A stretch of 64,000 bases of DNA. Source: Coniella vitis (taxonomy: Eukaryota > Ascomycota > Sordariomycetes > Diaporthales > Schizoparmaceae). A program made the translations under genes and the position numbers. Of this stretch, positions 1 to 11,100 are shown piece after piece. Every line of letters starts with the position of its first letter. Positions within the stretch are counted from its first letter, which is position 1. The stretch lies in assembly GCA_011317545.1 (NCBI GenBank), contig WUJK01000006.1, positions 2,356,001 to 2,420,000 on the forward strand, read 5' to 3'. Below the pieces are notes generated by a model, which ran no database searches, was not told the origin of the DNA, and saw nothing but the letters and a program-made list of their open reading frames with translations.

Positions 1-584
1 TACAGGAGTGTTTATTGACACTTTCGGATAGCCCACATTCCAGTCATCACTAGAATCAGCCGTCCAGAAGGGCCAGGAATGCAATGGAGCGCTTGTGAAA
101 AAACATGAGCAAGCAAATAAACATGCAGATTGTGTTGTTGTTATTCTGGATTGATTGCGGCTTTTGAACCTGCCCCTTTTGCCATATTTTTGTGAACAAT
201 GACAACAGCCCAGGAGGCTGCTGCGAATTTGGTAAACATGGTAAACATGCTGACGGAGAAACGCCAAGTACTCACGAACCTCCCTCCCCCCCTTGCCCTC
301 CCTATATCTGTCTGGCTCTCCTACAGGATGTCCTCTATCCTGCTCTCTGGCCTTGACGGCTGCTGTGCATTTGTAAGAACAGAGAAGGCCAGAGACGAGC
401 CCACTGCTAGGGCCCCTCCTGAGCAGCCTGCTTCAGAGCATGACACCTTCTGCAGGTCATGTCTCGAACAAGCAACCCTCACATCATTACCAAACCGTAT
501 TCTGCGCAACAATGAGAACGTTGCAAAGGTAGAGAGAAGCCTCACGTGGACCATGGCAACATGCTCTACAATGTAGTAGATACT
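1..584. other. Gene-free left edge, 3' flank of SRP68
   Basis: I see no gene here. The only open frames are short (under 130 codons), unspliced and without any recognisable protein. The right end should include the 3' untranslated region of the minus-strand SRP68 gene that stops at 585. Confidence 0.6.
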
Positions 585-2558
585 CTAACCTCGTCCAAAT
601 CCGAACCATCCCTTCTTTGCAGGCTGCTTCTCAGCATCCGCGTCGACAGGGGCCTTGCTTTGCTTTGGAGCAGCCTTGGCCTGCTGCGTTTGCGCCGTGG
701 GGTACTGCACGTAATTCCATGCCACATCCAAGAACAGGGGCTTGACCGGAATGGGCTCCAGCTTGGGTGGGTAGGTGACAATGTTATCGAGATCGGCGCC
801 CTCCGATGCATATTGCGACAGTCTCTCGATGAGTGGGCGTTTTGCCGCGCCGGCACCACCTTTGCTAGCCTGCCTACGCAGGTTCGTGATTTCGACAAGC
901 GCCCGGCTGCGCTGCAGTTCGCCCTTCAGAAGACTCTGGAGGGAAGCTGCTTCCTCTTGGGTGACCTCCACAGTCTTGAGGCCTCCCTCCTTGCTGTCGA
1001 CGTGTTGCGCAAGCACTGGCATGGCGGCCTCGCACTGGTCAGAAGCGTGCTTGGTCAGGGCCAAAGCATTGACGGCGTTTCCTACCAAGGAGTGTGATCG
1101 AGCAATCGCAAGAGATCTGTTCACAGTTAGCGACACCATTGGCTCGCAGGTACAGAAGAGTATGTGGTTTCCGCTCACTTCAATGCTGTAAAGTACTTGG
1201 TGACAGCGTCAAGCTCTGCTGCGAGATGCTCATCTGCTGCTATACCTGGAAGCTCGTTGGCAACTTCAAGACTTTGCAGGGTCTTGTCATATAGGTTGAC
1301 CTTCTTTGCTTGTTGTTTAACTTGCTGGCTGTCCTTGATCAAGGGCTGCTCGACTTCGGGTAATTTCTTCTTGCTCTTCAGACTGGGTCCGTCCTCGAGC
1401 ACCGCACCGTCCTTCTCGCCCATCAGCACTCTGTTGCGGCCTATCTGCCAGCTCAGCAGATCATACTTGAGCTTGGTGCGCAGAATGGCTAGGTTCTGCA
1501 TGCGCGAGTCGCCTTGCGCAATGCCTTGCTCCTTGAGCTCGTCGATAGCTTGCTGCGTTGCCTCCACTGCGTCGTTGCTGATTTCAAGAACGGTATCGTA
1601 GGCTTCGGCTTTGCTGTTTGGTCGCAAGTCTGAAGAGGAGCCCAGTTTCTGGGCCAGCTCTGCCGCAGCTGTCTCGAGAGCCTCCAGCTTGAGAGCTATT
1701 TCGGCGTCTTCGACAGGCACCTTTCTGTCCCTCCATGACGTGAACCTCAGCGCGCCGCCGTCGGTCATGGTTGTGTCCTCATCCTCCTTGAGGAAACTGG
1801 GCGCGACGTCATTGAGTCTTGCGACCAGAGCCTCGTCTGATTGTGGAAAGTGCTTTTTGGCAAGAGCCAGTATGGAGAGAGTGGTCGGTATGTTGAGTTG
1901 GCGCTGAGCATATCGTAAAGGCGTATCGACCGAGTCGGCCACATAGTCCTTGAAGATGTTGCCCTCGAGGACAGACGTGGGGAGCGCACTGTAGATGATT
2001 TTGGCAACAGAGTAGTTCTCGAGACACTGCTGCCACTTCTTTCCGCGAAAGGTCGAGTCGCCCTTGAGAACAGCTGCATATGCCCATGCGCTCAGAACGT
2101 CTGACGAGCTTGCACCGCTGTCCTTGTCCGCCAATGTGGCGACCAGTTTCTCGACAATCTTTGTAGCCTGGGTCAATTTCGAGATGACTTGGGACCGCGT
2201 CTCACTGTTGATGTCGTCTCGCGACCTCCATGCCATCGACTTGGCCCAACACCGTTCAGCGGTGAGGAGGGGAAGTTGTAGGAACCTAACAAGGTTGCAA
2301 GTCAGCATAGTCGCTCAAAAGGTCGAGTCTAGGGAAAGTCCATTTGGGAAAGAAGAACACGCACTCATGGTTCTGGGCCAATTGCGAAGCTGAGACTTCG
2401 AGGTTGGACTGACCCTTGGCGGGGTGCTTGTCCTGGACGCCCAAGCGCTTCTTTGTGCTCTTGAGGCGCGTGGTCAGTCGCGCAGTGTATGCGCTGTAGT
2501 CGTTGGCGTAGTCGAGCAGCTCCAGCCGCGTCGCAAGGATGAAGTTTGTCGCATCCAT
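585..2558 (-). CDS. SRP68: Signal recognition particle subunit SRP68
   Basis: SRP68 binds SRP RNA together with SRP72 and is part of the particle that docks ribosomes carrying signal peptides to the ER. I read three exons: 2558-2365, 2285-1179 and 1116-585, joined by introns of 79 and 62 nt with GTGCGT and GTGAGC donors, giving 610 aa, close to the usual length of about 600. The N-terminus starts MDATNFILATR and runs into a helical stretch with KSTKKRLGVQ, the family's typical start. Mid-protein there are LLTAERCWAKSM and YDLLSWQIGRNRVL, helical-repeat segments expected of SRP68. The C-terminus has KPLFLDVAWNYVQYP and a basic, glycine-rich tail ending KKGWFGFGRG. I chose the start at 2558 over an upstream in-frame ATG at 2747 because the extra 63 residues are low-complexity and unlike the family. 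It is transcribed away from the PPR gene, so the two share an 870-bp promoter region. Family assignment is from remembered family features, not a search. Confidence 0.9.
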
Positions 2559-3428
2559 GACAGCGCTATGCAGATATATCGAGGAAACACCCCCAGAATT
2601 GTCGGGGGAACCAACAAGGGGAGGCGGAATTGATGGTGTAACGGCGCAAGAAGCCACTGCCCTGCGGTACAATCCGATGGCGTTGGTGAGGTCTACTCTG
2701 TTCCACTGTCGGAAAAGTGGCCCGCTAGAAGCTACTTGGGAGTACATTTAACGGCCGAATACGTACCCAGGCAAGCCAGGTCCTTGGGCGGTCCCTGCGA
2801 CTTGCAGCACGGTACAGTGTTATCACATACTAGCGGGCTCGATAACGGCCTAGCTTCATGCTCTAGAAGGTCCGCAATCCCTGCTCAGCCTGGCAAAAAT
2901 TATGGAGGCGCAACAAGCTCATCGTCCAACTAGAGGCCTCGCGGCATCATCGACTGGCGACGGCAAAATCAGTTTCTCATGCGACTGACACTTGCCTCCG
3001 ACTCCGAACACACGCCCACCGCTTGCCGAAGCACCCGCATCACCAGTTCGCCCTACACCCCTCCTGTTGGGGTATCTGATCGCTCTCTTGTCGTTGCTGC
3101 TGTCGTCATTTTTCGCTCCTGACTTCTTGTACAACTCCACGACAGACTGCAGTTCCCCTTTCGAATCTGGGCACACTTCAAGGAGCCCCTCTGGAGGTGG
3201 AAGAAGGAGACCTGAGGGCTGGAGCCTACAGCAAGGAGGACCGATTACTTGTGCACACTCAGCATGAAGCGCGTAAGGCTCACAGAGATCGAGGCCCAAG
3301 TTCTTGTCGACGTGAGCTGACCTGGATTCTTGGGGCGCCCCAGATACAAATATAGCCTCGTTCATATGTGATTTGAAACCCTTCGACGCCTATTCCTCCC
3401 GATTTCCACCAGGCCACGCTGCGCCCCC
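2559..3428. other. Divergent promoter region SRP68 / PPR gene
   Basis: An 870-bp gap between two divergent starts. It holds open frames on both strands (for example 2919-3365 on the minus strand) with no recognisable domain or splice support. I treat it as a shared promoter and 5' leader region. Confidence 0.5.
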
Positions 3429-6400
3429 ATGCAAATGCTCGAAAGAACGACCGCGAGTCTGGAACCATGCAACTTCCAAAGGATTCTGAACCCCTCGAAA
3501 AATCCCCTTGCGGCGCGGCGACGTCTGCCCACGGCCTTCTGGCAGCATGGCGCGGCTGAGATCGAGCTGTCCAATGTCTGGCAGAGCCTGAGCCGCGAGT
3601 GCCTCACCTCACTTGACCCTGATCCTGCTCTCGGTCTGCAAGAACCCCCACGGGACTCGCAAAGAGCTTCAGCAAACTTGGCGTTGGAGTTTCTCTGGCC
3701 ACAGGGAACCCAAGGGGCCATTTCACTGCTCCGGACTTTGTCGCCATCTACATCACTCAAACATGCACGGTCCAAATTGTATCTTCGAGGCCCAGTGCCA
3801 CGCCTCTTCGCCTCCTCAGCGTCGCTGGCTCAACAATTCCCATCCTCACCACTATCTGAAGCAGATATGACAGCCTCCTCGAGCGCACACGCGGCTGCTG
3901 TAGCTGAACCGCCCGCTAGTCAACAAGACGACTCGCCCAACTTCGCCGAGCCAGTGCCACAGGATTTGAACGATCAAATGGCCGCATTGCAGACTCTTTT
4001 GGACAATAGTCGAGAGGGAGATCTTCAGCAAATATGGAAAATATATCATTCAACGGTCATGAAGCCCGCTCGGTCACGCTTTCGCAAGCAATTCTTCGAC
4101 TTTGCTATGAGGCACAAAGACCAAGCCTCTTTGCTAGCTCTGTGCCTGAAACATGGCTCGGCTACTACATTTTACCAGCTGTGGGCAGCATTCCCAAGCG
4201 TTCAGCAACCGGATTTTGCCGTTCTGGAATCTCACCTGTCTCGCGAAGAGCTGATGATGGGACTTCTGCGTCTAGCTAGGTGGAGACGATCGATTGAGAG
4301 ATCGTCCCGCGCCGACAACCCGACTATTGCAACTGTTCAGAGCGTCCTGGACAATTTCCTGATCCCTTGCGTGGGCCGCTACGCAACAGTTGTGGATCAA
4401 AAGCACTTGATTACATTGTGCCATACATTAAAGAATCATCTCGTATATGAGGCAGCCATCGTTGCTGTAGCCACTCTTGATGGCCCTGTCATGACGGCAG
4501 ACAGCTTGTTCAGGGCGTACCGCCAACTGCCCGAGGTCAAGGTTCGCGGGTTCGTCCTGCACGCCATGATGCGAAATGTCTATTATCCCACAGATAACGC
4601 TGTCGGTATGGAACTAGTTCTCGACAGTTACTACAAACGCTTTGGCAGGTTAGACATTGGAGGCTATCGGAGGAGCATGTCCTTCTATGCACGAAGAGGT
4701 GACGTCGCCTCTGTGAAGCGCTTGTGGGAGGAATACATCCATCATTACAACACAGAGCGGCAGCCGAAACGCCTGGTTCCTGGCAAAACCATTGGCGAAA
4801 ACCCAGACTTTTTGGCTATCCTCCACGTTCACGCTGTCAGAGGCGAGCTCAGCGAAGTGCGCCGAATCTTTGCCGAAGCTCAAGAAATCTTTGGGCCAGA
4901 GCTTAACATCATGTGTTGGAATATTTTGCTGAATGCCCATGCCAAGGCCGGTGAATATGACGGTGCCGTGCGCGTGTTTGGAGTGTTGAAGAAGGCTGTG
5001 CGGCCAGACAAATACAGCTATGGCACCATGATGGGAATGGCTGGGTCGCGAGGCGATTTGGAGTTTACTTTGGAGCTCTATCGCATGGCCAAGAATGACG
5101 GTCTGGAGCCAGACATCACCATGGTCGATTGTGTTGTCGAAGCGTATTGCCAGAATGACAAGCTCAAAGACGCAGAGAGCATCGTCCTCATGACGACACA
5201 AAAGGAACGCTTCAACAAGGCGGAGCTAGTCACCCTGTGGAACACGCTGCTCTTCCATCATAGCATGCGTCGTGAGCTTCGGATCGTCAACCGACTCTTG
5301 AGCGAAATGTCGAAATACAAAATCAGCTATAATGCCGAAACCTACTCACACTTGCTGCGAGGCTTAGCGCTTTGCCGTCAACCCCACCATGCTCTCTTCC
5401 TCATTCAGGAAGCTGTCAGAACCCGAGCCTGGCAACCAACTCTGAAGCATTACACTCTGCTTATGACCTCCTTCATGCGAACCGGGCAATTTGGAGAGGC
5501 CTTGCGAACCAGCAAATTGATCGAGAGCTTTGGTCTACCGGCGACAGGCCAAGTTCTTTACAAAGTCCTCCAAGCCTTGGGCAAGTGGGCTACGAAACTA
5601 CACGGCTCCAATAATGCAGCACAGGCCAAAGTGTTTCTTGCCAATGCGCTCCGCGAATTCAGAAAATCAGTCGAGGGCGACAGGCAGCCGCTGAAGCCTC
5701 TTTCCAAAAATACAAAGGTCCAGGAACCCTGGCTTGTCATGTCACCGGAGCCGGTGAGCTTTCGGGGGCGCACAGCACAGGCCAGCCTCCTCGTCTTTGT
5801 CTTTACCCAGTTGCGCGAGGTTGCCACCATTCCAGAGATCCTGGAGCTCTGGCAAGCCTCCAGTCCCGAAGCCTCTGGCGCAACTGAGCCGCCTCTGAAG
5901 CTCCTCGAAGCCATCATGCTATCCGCCTACCACGAAAAGAGCTATGCCGATGTGGAAGAGGTCTGGAAGATCATTTTTGAGCGCGTTGTGAAGATGTCGC
6001 GTGTCTCTGCACCCGGCACAAGCCGCGCGCAGCCGCTCGCTTCGATGCGCTACGCACTCAACGACTCCCTCAAGACCATGCAGCGCATGTACGGAGACCG
6101 CAACGACCCGGACAGCCTGCGCAACCTCATCACCACCGTCCTGCATGCCGGATTCCGACTCGACAGCAAGAACTGGAACTACTACGTGCAGTTCCTCGTG
6201 CGCAACAAGAAGTGGCGTGAGGCCTTTATGGTCTGCGAGGAGCACCTGATGCCCACGTTCCACGGCTGGCAGCGCGTGCGCGCCAAGTTGACCAACGTGC
6301 CCACCCGGCTGCCACTCGACATGCGTCGCCGCGGCCAGGATCCACACTACCCACGCCCCGTCTCCTACACGCTCATGATGCTTAGCAAGGCATACATGAC

Positions 6401-7244
6401 GCTCGAGTCCATGGCGGCGTGGTCGGCCGAGGCAGAGCGCCTGCAAGTCTACATTGAAACCAAGTGTCCCAGTGCTGTGCAGGCGGTCAAGACCCAGCTA
6501 CGCACGTACACTGCCTTTGAAGAGAAGCTGTTGGCAGGGAATGACGCGGCAGCCTTCAACGATAATGCCTCGGTGACTGCTAAGGACAACAATGACGCGC
6601 AGAGCGCTGCGGTCAGCGAGCAACAAGAACAACAACAACAACAACAACAACGACAACGACAACAGCAGCAGGCAAGCCAATCTGGGAACAGCGCCAACGC
6701 CAGCGGCACACTGTTTGCCTTCCGCGACTTGTTGCAAAAGGTTGGCGCGAACAGTGGTCGTGGTGGTTCGGCCACTACCATGGATCATCCTGCAGACCAG
6801 CAGCAGCAGCAGCAAAGCGTCGTGAGCGGTATGGCAGCACTACCCAAGAGGGCCATCCGGCAACGTCGTCACAAGGCTACTTCTGTTACCACTTATGTTG
6901 AGGGCGATGCTGATGAGAACGTAGGCGACATTAGTGACTGGGTAGACGTCAGCGAGGACGAGGACGCGGACGTCCTCGGGGCTGACGTCCAAGCGTGGGA
7001 ATCCATTCACTCGTCCAGTGACGAACTGGTTTCGTGGCGCGAGCTCCAGGAAGCAGAGGCAGCCGTCCAAGCCGCGGTTGATCAGGAGGACGAGGAGCTA
7101 AAGTCGCAGACGGAGCAGTTGGCTTCTGACAGTGTATCGACGTCCACTGATGTTCAGGGTGGATCGAAGGGCAAGACGGCCTCGGAACCGTCGGGCAAGC
7201 GGCAGACACGGCAGCGGAAGACGGTTCAGAAGGATGATGAGTAA
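3429..7244 (+). CDS. Mitochondrial pentatricopeptide repeat protein, Pet309/CYA-5-like
   Basis: A single uninterrupted frame of 1271 aa. The N-terminus is basic and Ser/Arg-rich with few acidic residues, like a mitochondrial presequence, followed by AFWQHGAAEIEL. Residues of roughly 450 to 750 contain degenerate 35-residue PPR helical pairs, seen in PDKYSYGTMMGMAG, EPDITMVDCVVEAYC, NAETYSHLLRGLAL and QPTLKHYTLLMTSF. Such proteins bind organellar mRNA and control its translation or stability. The overall layout and the MLERT...FWQHGAA start resemble the Neurospora CYA-5 / yeast Pet309 group, which activates COX1 translation; that specific role is inference. A glutamine tract lies at about residues 1064-1085 and a second short one near 1125. 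The last 150 residues are strongly acidic (SEDEDADVLGADV), then basic at the end, and are probably disordered. The start could also be the second ATG, two codons later at 3435. Confidence 0.85.
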   Translation: MQMLERTTASLEPCNFQRILNPSKNPLAARRRLPTAFWQHGAAEIELSNVWQSLSRECLTSLDPDPALGLQEPPRDSQRASANLALEFLWPQGTQGAISLLRTLSPSTSLKHARSKLYLRGPVPRLFASSASLAQQFPSSPLSEADMTASSSAHAAAVAEPPASQQDDSPNFAEPVPQDLNDQMAALQTLLDNSREGDLQQIWKIYHSTVMKPARSRFRKQFFDFAMRHKDQASLLALCLKHGSATTFYQLWAAFPSVQQPDFAVLESHLSREELMMGLLRLARWRRSIERSSRADNPTIATVQSVLDNFLIPCVGRYATVVDQKHLITLCHTLKNHLVYEAAIVAVATLDGPVMTADSLFRAYRQLPEVKVRGFVLHAMMRNVYYPTDNAVGMELVLDSYYKRFGRLDIGGYRRSMSFYARRGDVASVKRLWEEYIHHYNTERQPKRLVPGKTIGENPDFLAILHVHAVRGELSEVRRIFAEAQEIFGPELNIMCWNILLNAHAKAGEYDGAVRVFGVLKKAVRPDKYSYGTMMGMAGSRGDLEFTLELYRMAKNDGLEPDITMVDCVVEAYCQNDKLKDAESIVLMTTQKERFNKAELVTLWNTLLFHHSMRRELRIVNRLLSEMSKYKISYNAETYSHLLRGLALCRQPHHALFLIQEAVRTRAWQPTLKHYTLLMTSFMRTGQFGEALRTSKLIESFGLPATGQVLYKVLQALGKWATKLHGSNNAAQAKVFLANALREFRKSVEGDRQPLKPLSKNTKVQEPWLVMSPEPVSFRGRTAQASLLVFVFTQLREVATIPEILELWQASSPEASGATEPPLKLLEAIMLSAYHEKSYADVEEVWKIIFERVVKMSRVSAPGTSRAQPLASMRYALNDSLKTMQRMYGDRNDPDSLRNLITTVLHAGFRLDSKNWNYYVQFLVRNKKWREAFMVCEEHLMPTFHGWQRVRAKLTNVPTRLPLDMRRRGQDPHYPRPVSYTLMMLSKAYMTLESMAAWSAEAERLQVYIETKCPSAVQAVKTQLRTYTAFEEKLLAGNDAAAFNDNASVTAKDNNDAQSAAVSEQQEQQQQQQQRQRQQQQASQSGNSANASGTLFAFRDLLQKVGANSGRGGSATTMDHPADQQQQQQSVVSGMAALPKRAIRQRRHKATSVTTYVEGDADENVGDISDWVDVSEDEDADVLGADVQAWESIHSSSDELVSWRELQEAEAAVQAAVDQEDEELKSQTEQLASDSVSTSTDVQGGSKGKTASEPSGKRQTRQRKTVQKDDE
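6621..6672 (+). repeat. (CAA)n microsatellite encoding poly-Gln
   Basis: An interrupted CAA/CAG run inside the PPR gene, encoding a Q-rich tract with a few R interruptions. A second CAG run lies near 6799-6813. Both are in frame and likely length-variable between strains. Confidence 0.8.
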
Positions 7245-8144
7245 ACGCTTGAATGCGCGTGGACAGGCGGGCAATTCCAGGCAGAGCAAAGGAGTTGAAT
7301 GCAGATGGACATGAGCAAAGGGCACTGAAAAGGAGAAGGAACGAAAAAAGACAAGGAAAGAAAAACCAAAGCAAATCCATGGTGTGCCTATTTAGCCTTT
7401 GCTGTGCTCGTTCGATGTAGAGGGTCTGGTGGTCAAGTCATGAGCCAAAAAAAAAAAAAATTTGTATTCAGGAATAACTTGGCGGTTTGGGTTTTGTTTC
7501 TTTTGTGTGTTGAGAGCATATCCATGGGTGTCTGTATAAAAAGCCTACCTACCTACATGTATCTGTATGTGTATTTGACTTGTGGAAACGGGACAGATGG
7601 ATTCGGATGGGAAAATGAACTGGAGTTGCTAGAGACGCTGGGGAGTATAACACCCCCCTTTGGTTGATATCTCTGCTCATGATTGGCAAAATGGACGAGG
7701 CCAGGCCAGAGCAGTATGCAGCTCAATAACTAGACAGAATAAATGTAACAGTATCCGCTCCATACTAGTCTATGGAGCTGAACGTGCAAGGAACAGGAAC
7801 AAAGACCAATCAATATATCCAACTTGCCGCTTGGCCTTCATACCACGAGAATCCGCCATCATTGATACTATCTAGTCGTTATCATCATAATGAGTACACA
7901 AACAGTCAACCCACCAGCCGAACAAAGCAACCCGCTACAATGCAAATAGCCCACATCTCGCTGTCCAGTCTTGACAATTCTTTCCGACTTCGCTTCCCTT
8001 CTTCCTCTCGTCTCCCGGCAATGTCCAGATGTGGCCCCGTTCGTCCATAACTCCATGCAATCCTAGTCGCACGCTCCTGTATGCATCCCGCAAACCACTT
8101 ATGCAGTCAATTCCCGCCGTTTCAGGCTGTATGCCTGTTTCTCT
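7245..8144. other. Convergent 3' flanks of PPR gene and Mms1-family gene
   Basis: The stop codons of two convergent genes face each other here, so this should be mostly 3' UTR. It is AT-rich, with an A13 run at 7447-7459. No gene seen. Confidence 0.55.
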
Positions 8145-11100
8145 CTATATAACCGGCACGAGATAATACTCCAGAATCTCATACGCCAAGTCAAAGTACT
8201 CTCTGGCCTCTTTGCTCGCCCCATCCGGTGCGGTCATATCCACATCGTCAATGTCAGCGTTGTTACTATGGTCGTACCGTTCATCATGTTCGTTATGGTT
8301 CATATCCCCATCATGTCCATCATGCTGTTCATTTCTTGCTGAATGAGACGTCGAAGAAGCAGAAAAGTCCTTGGTCCACTTTCCGCCGTCCAAGTTATTC
8401 AAGCATTCCACAAACGCATGCCACCAGTCATCACACTGCAGCACTAAACTTTCCAGCAGACGCTGATCAAGGCAGCGCTGTAGCATGTCTCCGTCAACTT
8501 GCATCTCCAGGCCTCTGTCAATGCGAGGCGTCGGGTCATCATCTGGGTCATCGTCCAGCTCCATCCCACTACCGTCAAATGGTACGTGCGTCAGGGGACA
8601 CAGCTGGGGCGAAGTTGTCGCAATGTTTTGTATGAACCGAAGCAAACGCCAAATGCGCAGATTCAGAAGGGTGAAATGCTGCATCGACCCATCAATACCC
8701 ATGCCAAGGATCTGGGCATCATCGACCGAGGCAGGCAAAATGCCAAACTTCTTTTCACGGCGCTCCTCGCGTGACCAAACAGGCAATGTTCGCCCGAGGC
8801 GCAAACGGCGGACCGAGGACGGCAGCTCCGTCTCAAAGAGTACTTCGCAGTCACTTCCCGGCCGGTCCCAAGGGATCCAAAGTCCCTTGACGCTGCAGTT
8901 CTGGTCCGAGACGAGGACAATCGACTGAGGCGGATCAGCCTCTATGGGAGCAGACGTTTGCTCATCCCACAGACCAGCCACTTCGAGCATGTCCAGAACG
9001 GAGCGTGTGGTGCCGTCCACATGCGTAGTCGTCGCTCTTTGGTCGGGGCCGCTATTCTCTATAATGCGCACCGAGTCACCCTTGAGCAGAGCCATCATGC
9101 GTGAGCCTCCGGGTAGTATGGACAGTTTCCATGCAGGGCCAGCACCAAGGATGTGACTGGGAGCCTGTGTAATCTTCTTTTGGATCTCGTTGAGCTCGTG
9201 ACGGAGGATGCGCTCTCCCATACTGGACACGATGCTGTGGCCGCTCGCAGTGACTGCAGTAATCGGGCCGGGGGGGTCTTGGTCTTGTTTCTTGAGCTTG
9301 TACCGGGTCCAAAAGCGTATCTTACCGCGCTTACCAGGAAAGCTGGATTTCTCTTGTACAGGTGATACGATGAGAACCTTTCCTTCGTTTCTCGACCCTC
9401 GCGTCGAAACGAGGATGTAGTAGTGGTCGTGGCCACTGTCCGATCGGAAGTGCCATTCCTCTAGGCAGAGGATCCTGTCTCCAAACCTCCCCAGACCAGA
9501 TATGTATTCGGCGTCTTCTTTCGTCTGCCCATTTGCGGGTGCGGAAAGATCTTCGCCCGTTTCCGTGTCAATGAATCTGAGCGTTGTGGCGCCGTCAGCA
9601 GTCTCGGCACCAACCACCAAACACTTCAGTACATGCGAGTATAGAAGTCTGGTAGGCGTTATCCCCAGTGGGAGGTGACGTTGAACTGGTCCTGTCTGGG
9701 GCTGCAACTCGGCCAGCAGTACATGATCTGGAGTTAGGAGGAGAAGCGGTGTATTGGCCTCATTGCCAGAGAGACTGTTTGGGAGTACTGTCACAGACGT
9801 GATTGCCGGAGATGGTTTGCTGCTTTCTACAGCATCAACCGTCCACACACTCTCCTTGCGCACAAAGCCACGGCCCTCACAAAAGTTGCTTGCCAAAACA
9901 AGTCGGGAATCGCAACAAAGGAACACAGAGCCCGGCTTTGAGCCGCGATCAACATGCACCGGCATGGAGCCTAGCCATGTGGAAGATGCAGCCCCTGTTT
10001 GTAGAGGCGCAAAGTCGTGAATACTAACTGCAAAGACAAGCCCGTTTCGACTTCCTGCAACCAGTACGGATGTCCCCTTCTTGTCATCAGACACAAAGAC
10101 AATGCTCGTAAGAGGCTCTACAGCATCTTGAGACTCGTACACTAGAAAGCCACGTCATTAGCCCAAGTTTCGGACACGTGCAGAGTGTATAAGACACTTA
10201 CACTCTTGCAGCGAGGTAGTTCTGATGTGCTGGCAATCTGTAATACAGTAAAAGGCCAGGTGAACACCCCCATCAAGCCACAAGCATATCACAGCATATT
10301 CTTTGCCCCCAAGCCTACAGAGTGTGAATGCTGTAACGTCTCCATCGGCAATAGACTCATTGTACAGAGTATAAGTCTGAAAGTCCATGACGTTCAACTT
10401 CATGACGTGGAGCTGAAATCCGCTGCTTGTATGTGATATTACAGCAAGCATATTGCCTTGGAGAGCAGCATCGGTTACTGCAGCATCCCCTAGCCCCATC
10501 GAGGAAAAGGCAAATTGAGCACTAAGATCCATCAGTTGTCATGAAGCATTTGCAAGTGTTTGCCAAGGGAGTCTTGCTTACGTTTTCAGGGGAGAGACGA
10601 ACACAATGTTTGCCTCTGTGACTTGGAGTATGATGCCTTCATAAACTGGAGCTGCTATAAGCGTGGGTGAAGAGAGATCAAATAGCATCTGGTCTTGGCC
10701 ATCATCGCCAATATCCCGCTCACCAAAGTGTGAATCAAAGGCGATCAGAGCAGTTCTGCCGGCTGCAGACAACAAAAGATGGTAACCAGACTCTGGATCC
10801 AGGGCGTTATCCTGAAACATGAAGCATTTTCGAATGACAGCATCGAGGTTAAGCTCAATGCCAATATTGGCCTGAAGCCCATAGCGGAACTCCACTATGG
10901 AACCATCTTTGTTTCTGCCTGCAGCTGCATATATGGCATCAGGATTAGCTAGTGAGGACCCAGGTGATCCATCCAGCCTCTGGGCTTTGGCAGCCGCCTT
11001 GTTGGCAGCGCCGTCCAAGTTGTCCCAGCGGTTGGATGCTGCGGTGGTCACAAAGTCAACAGCAGGAGCCCAATTCGGTATCCGACACAGCTTGGCGATA

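Noticed and set aside
2919..3365. 148-codon minus-strand frame between SRP68 and the PPR gene
   Set aside because: No domain, no splice support, low-complexity composition, and it fills a divergent promoter.
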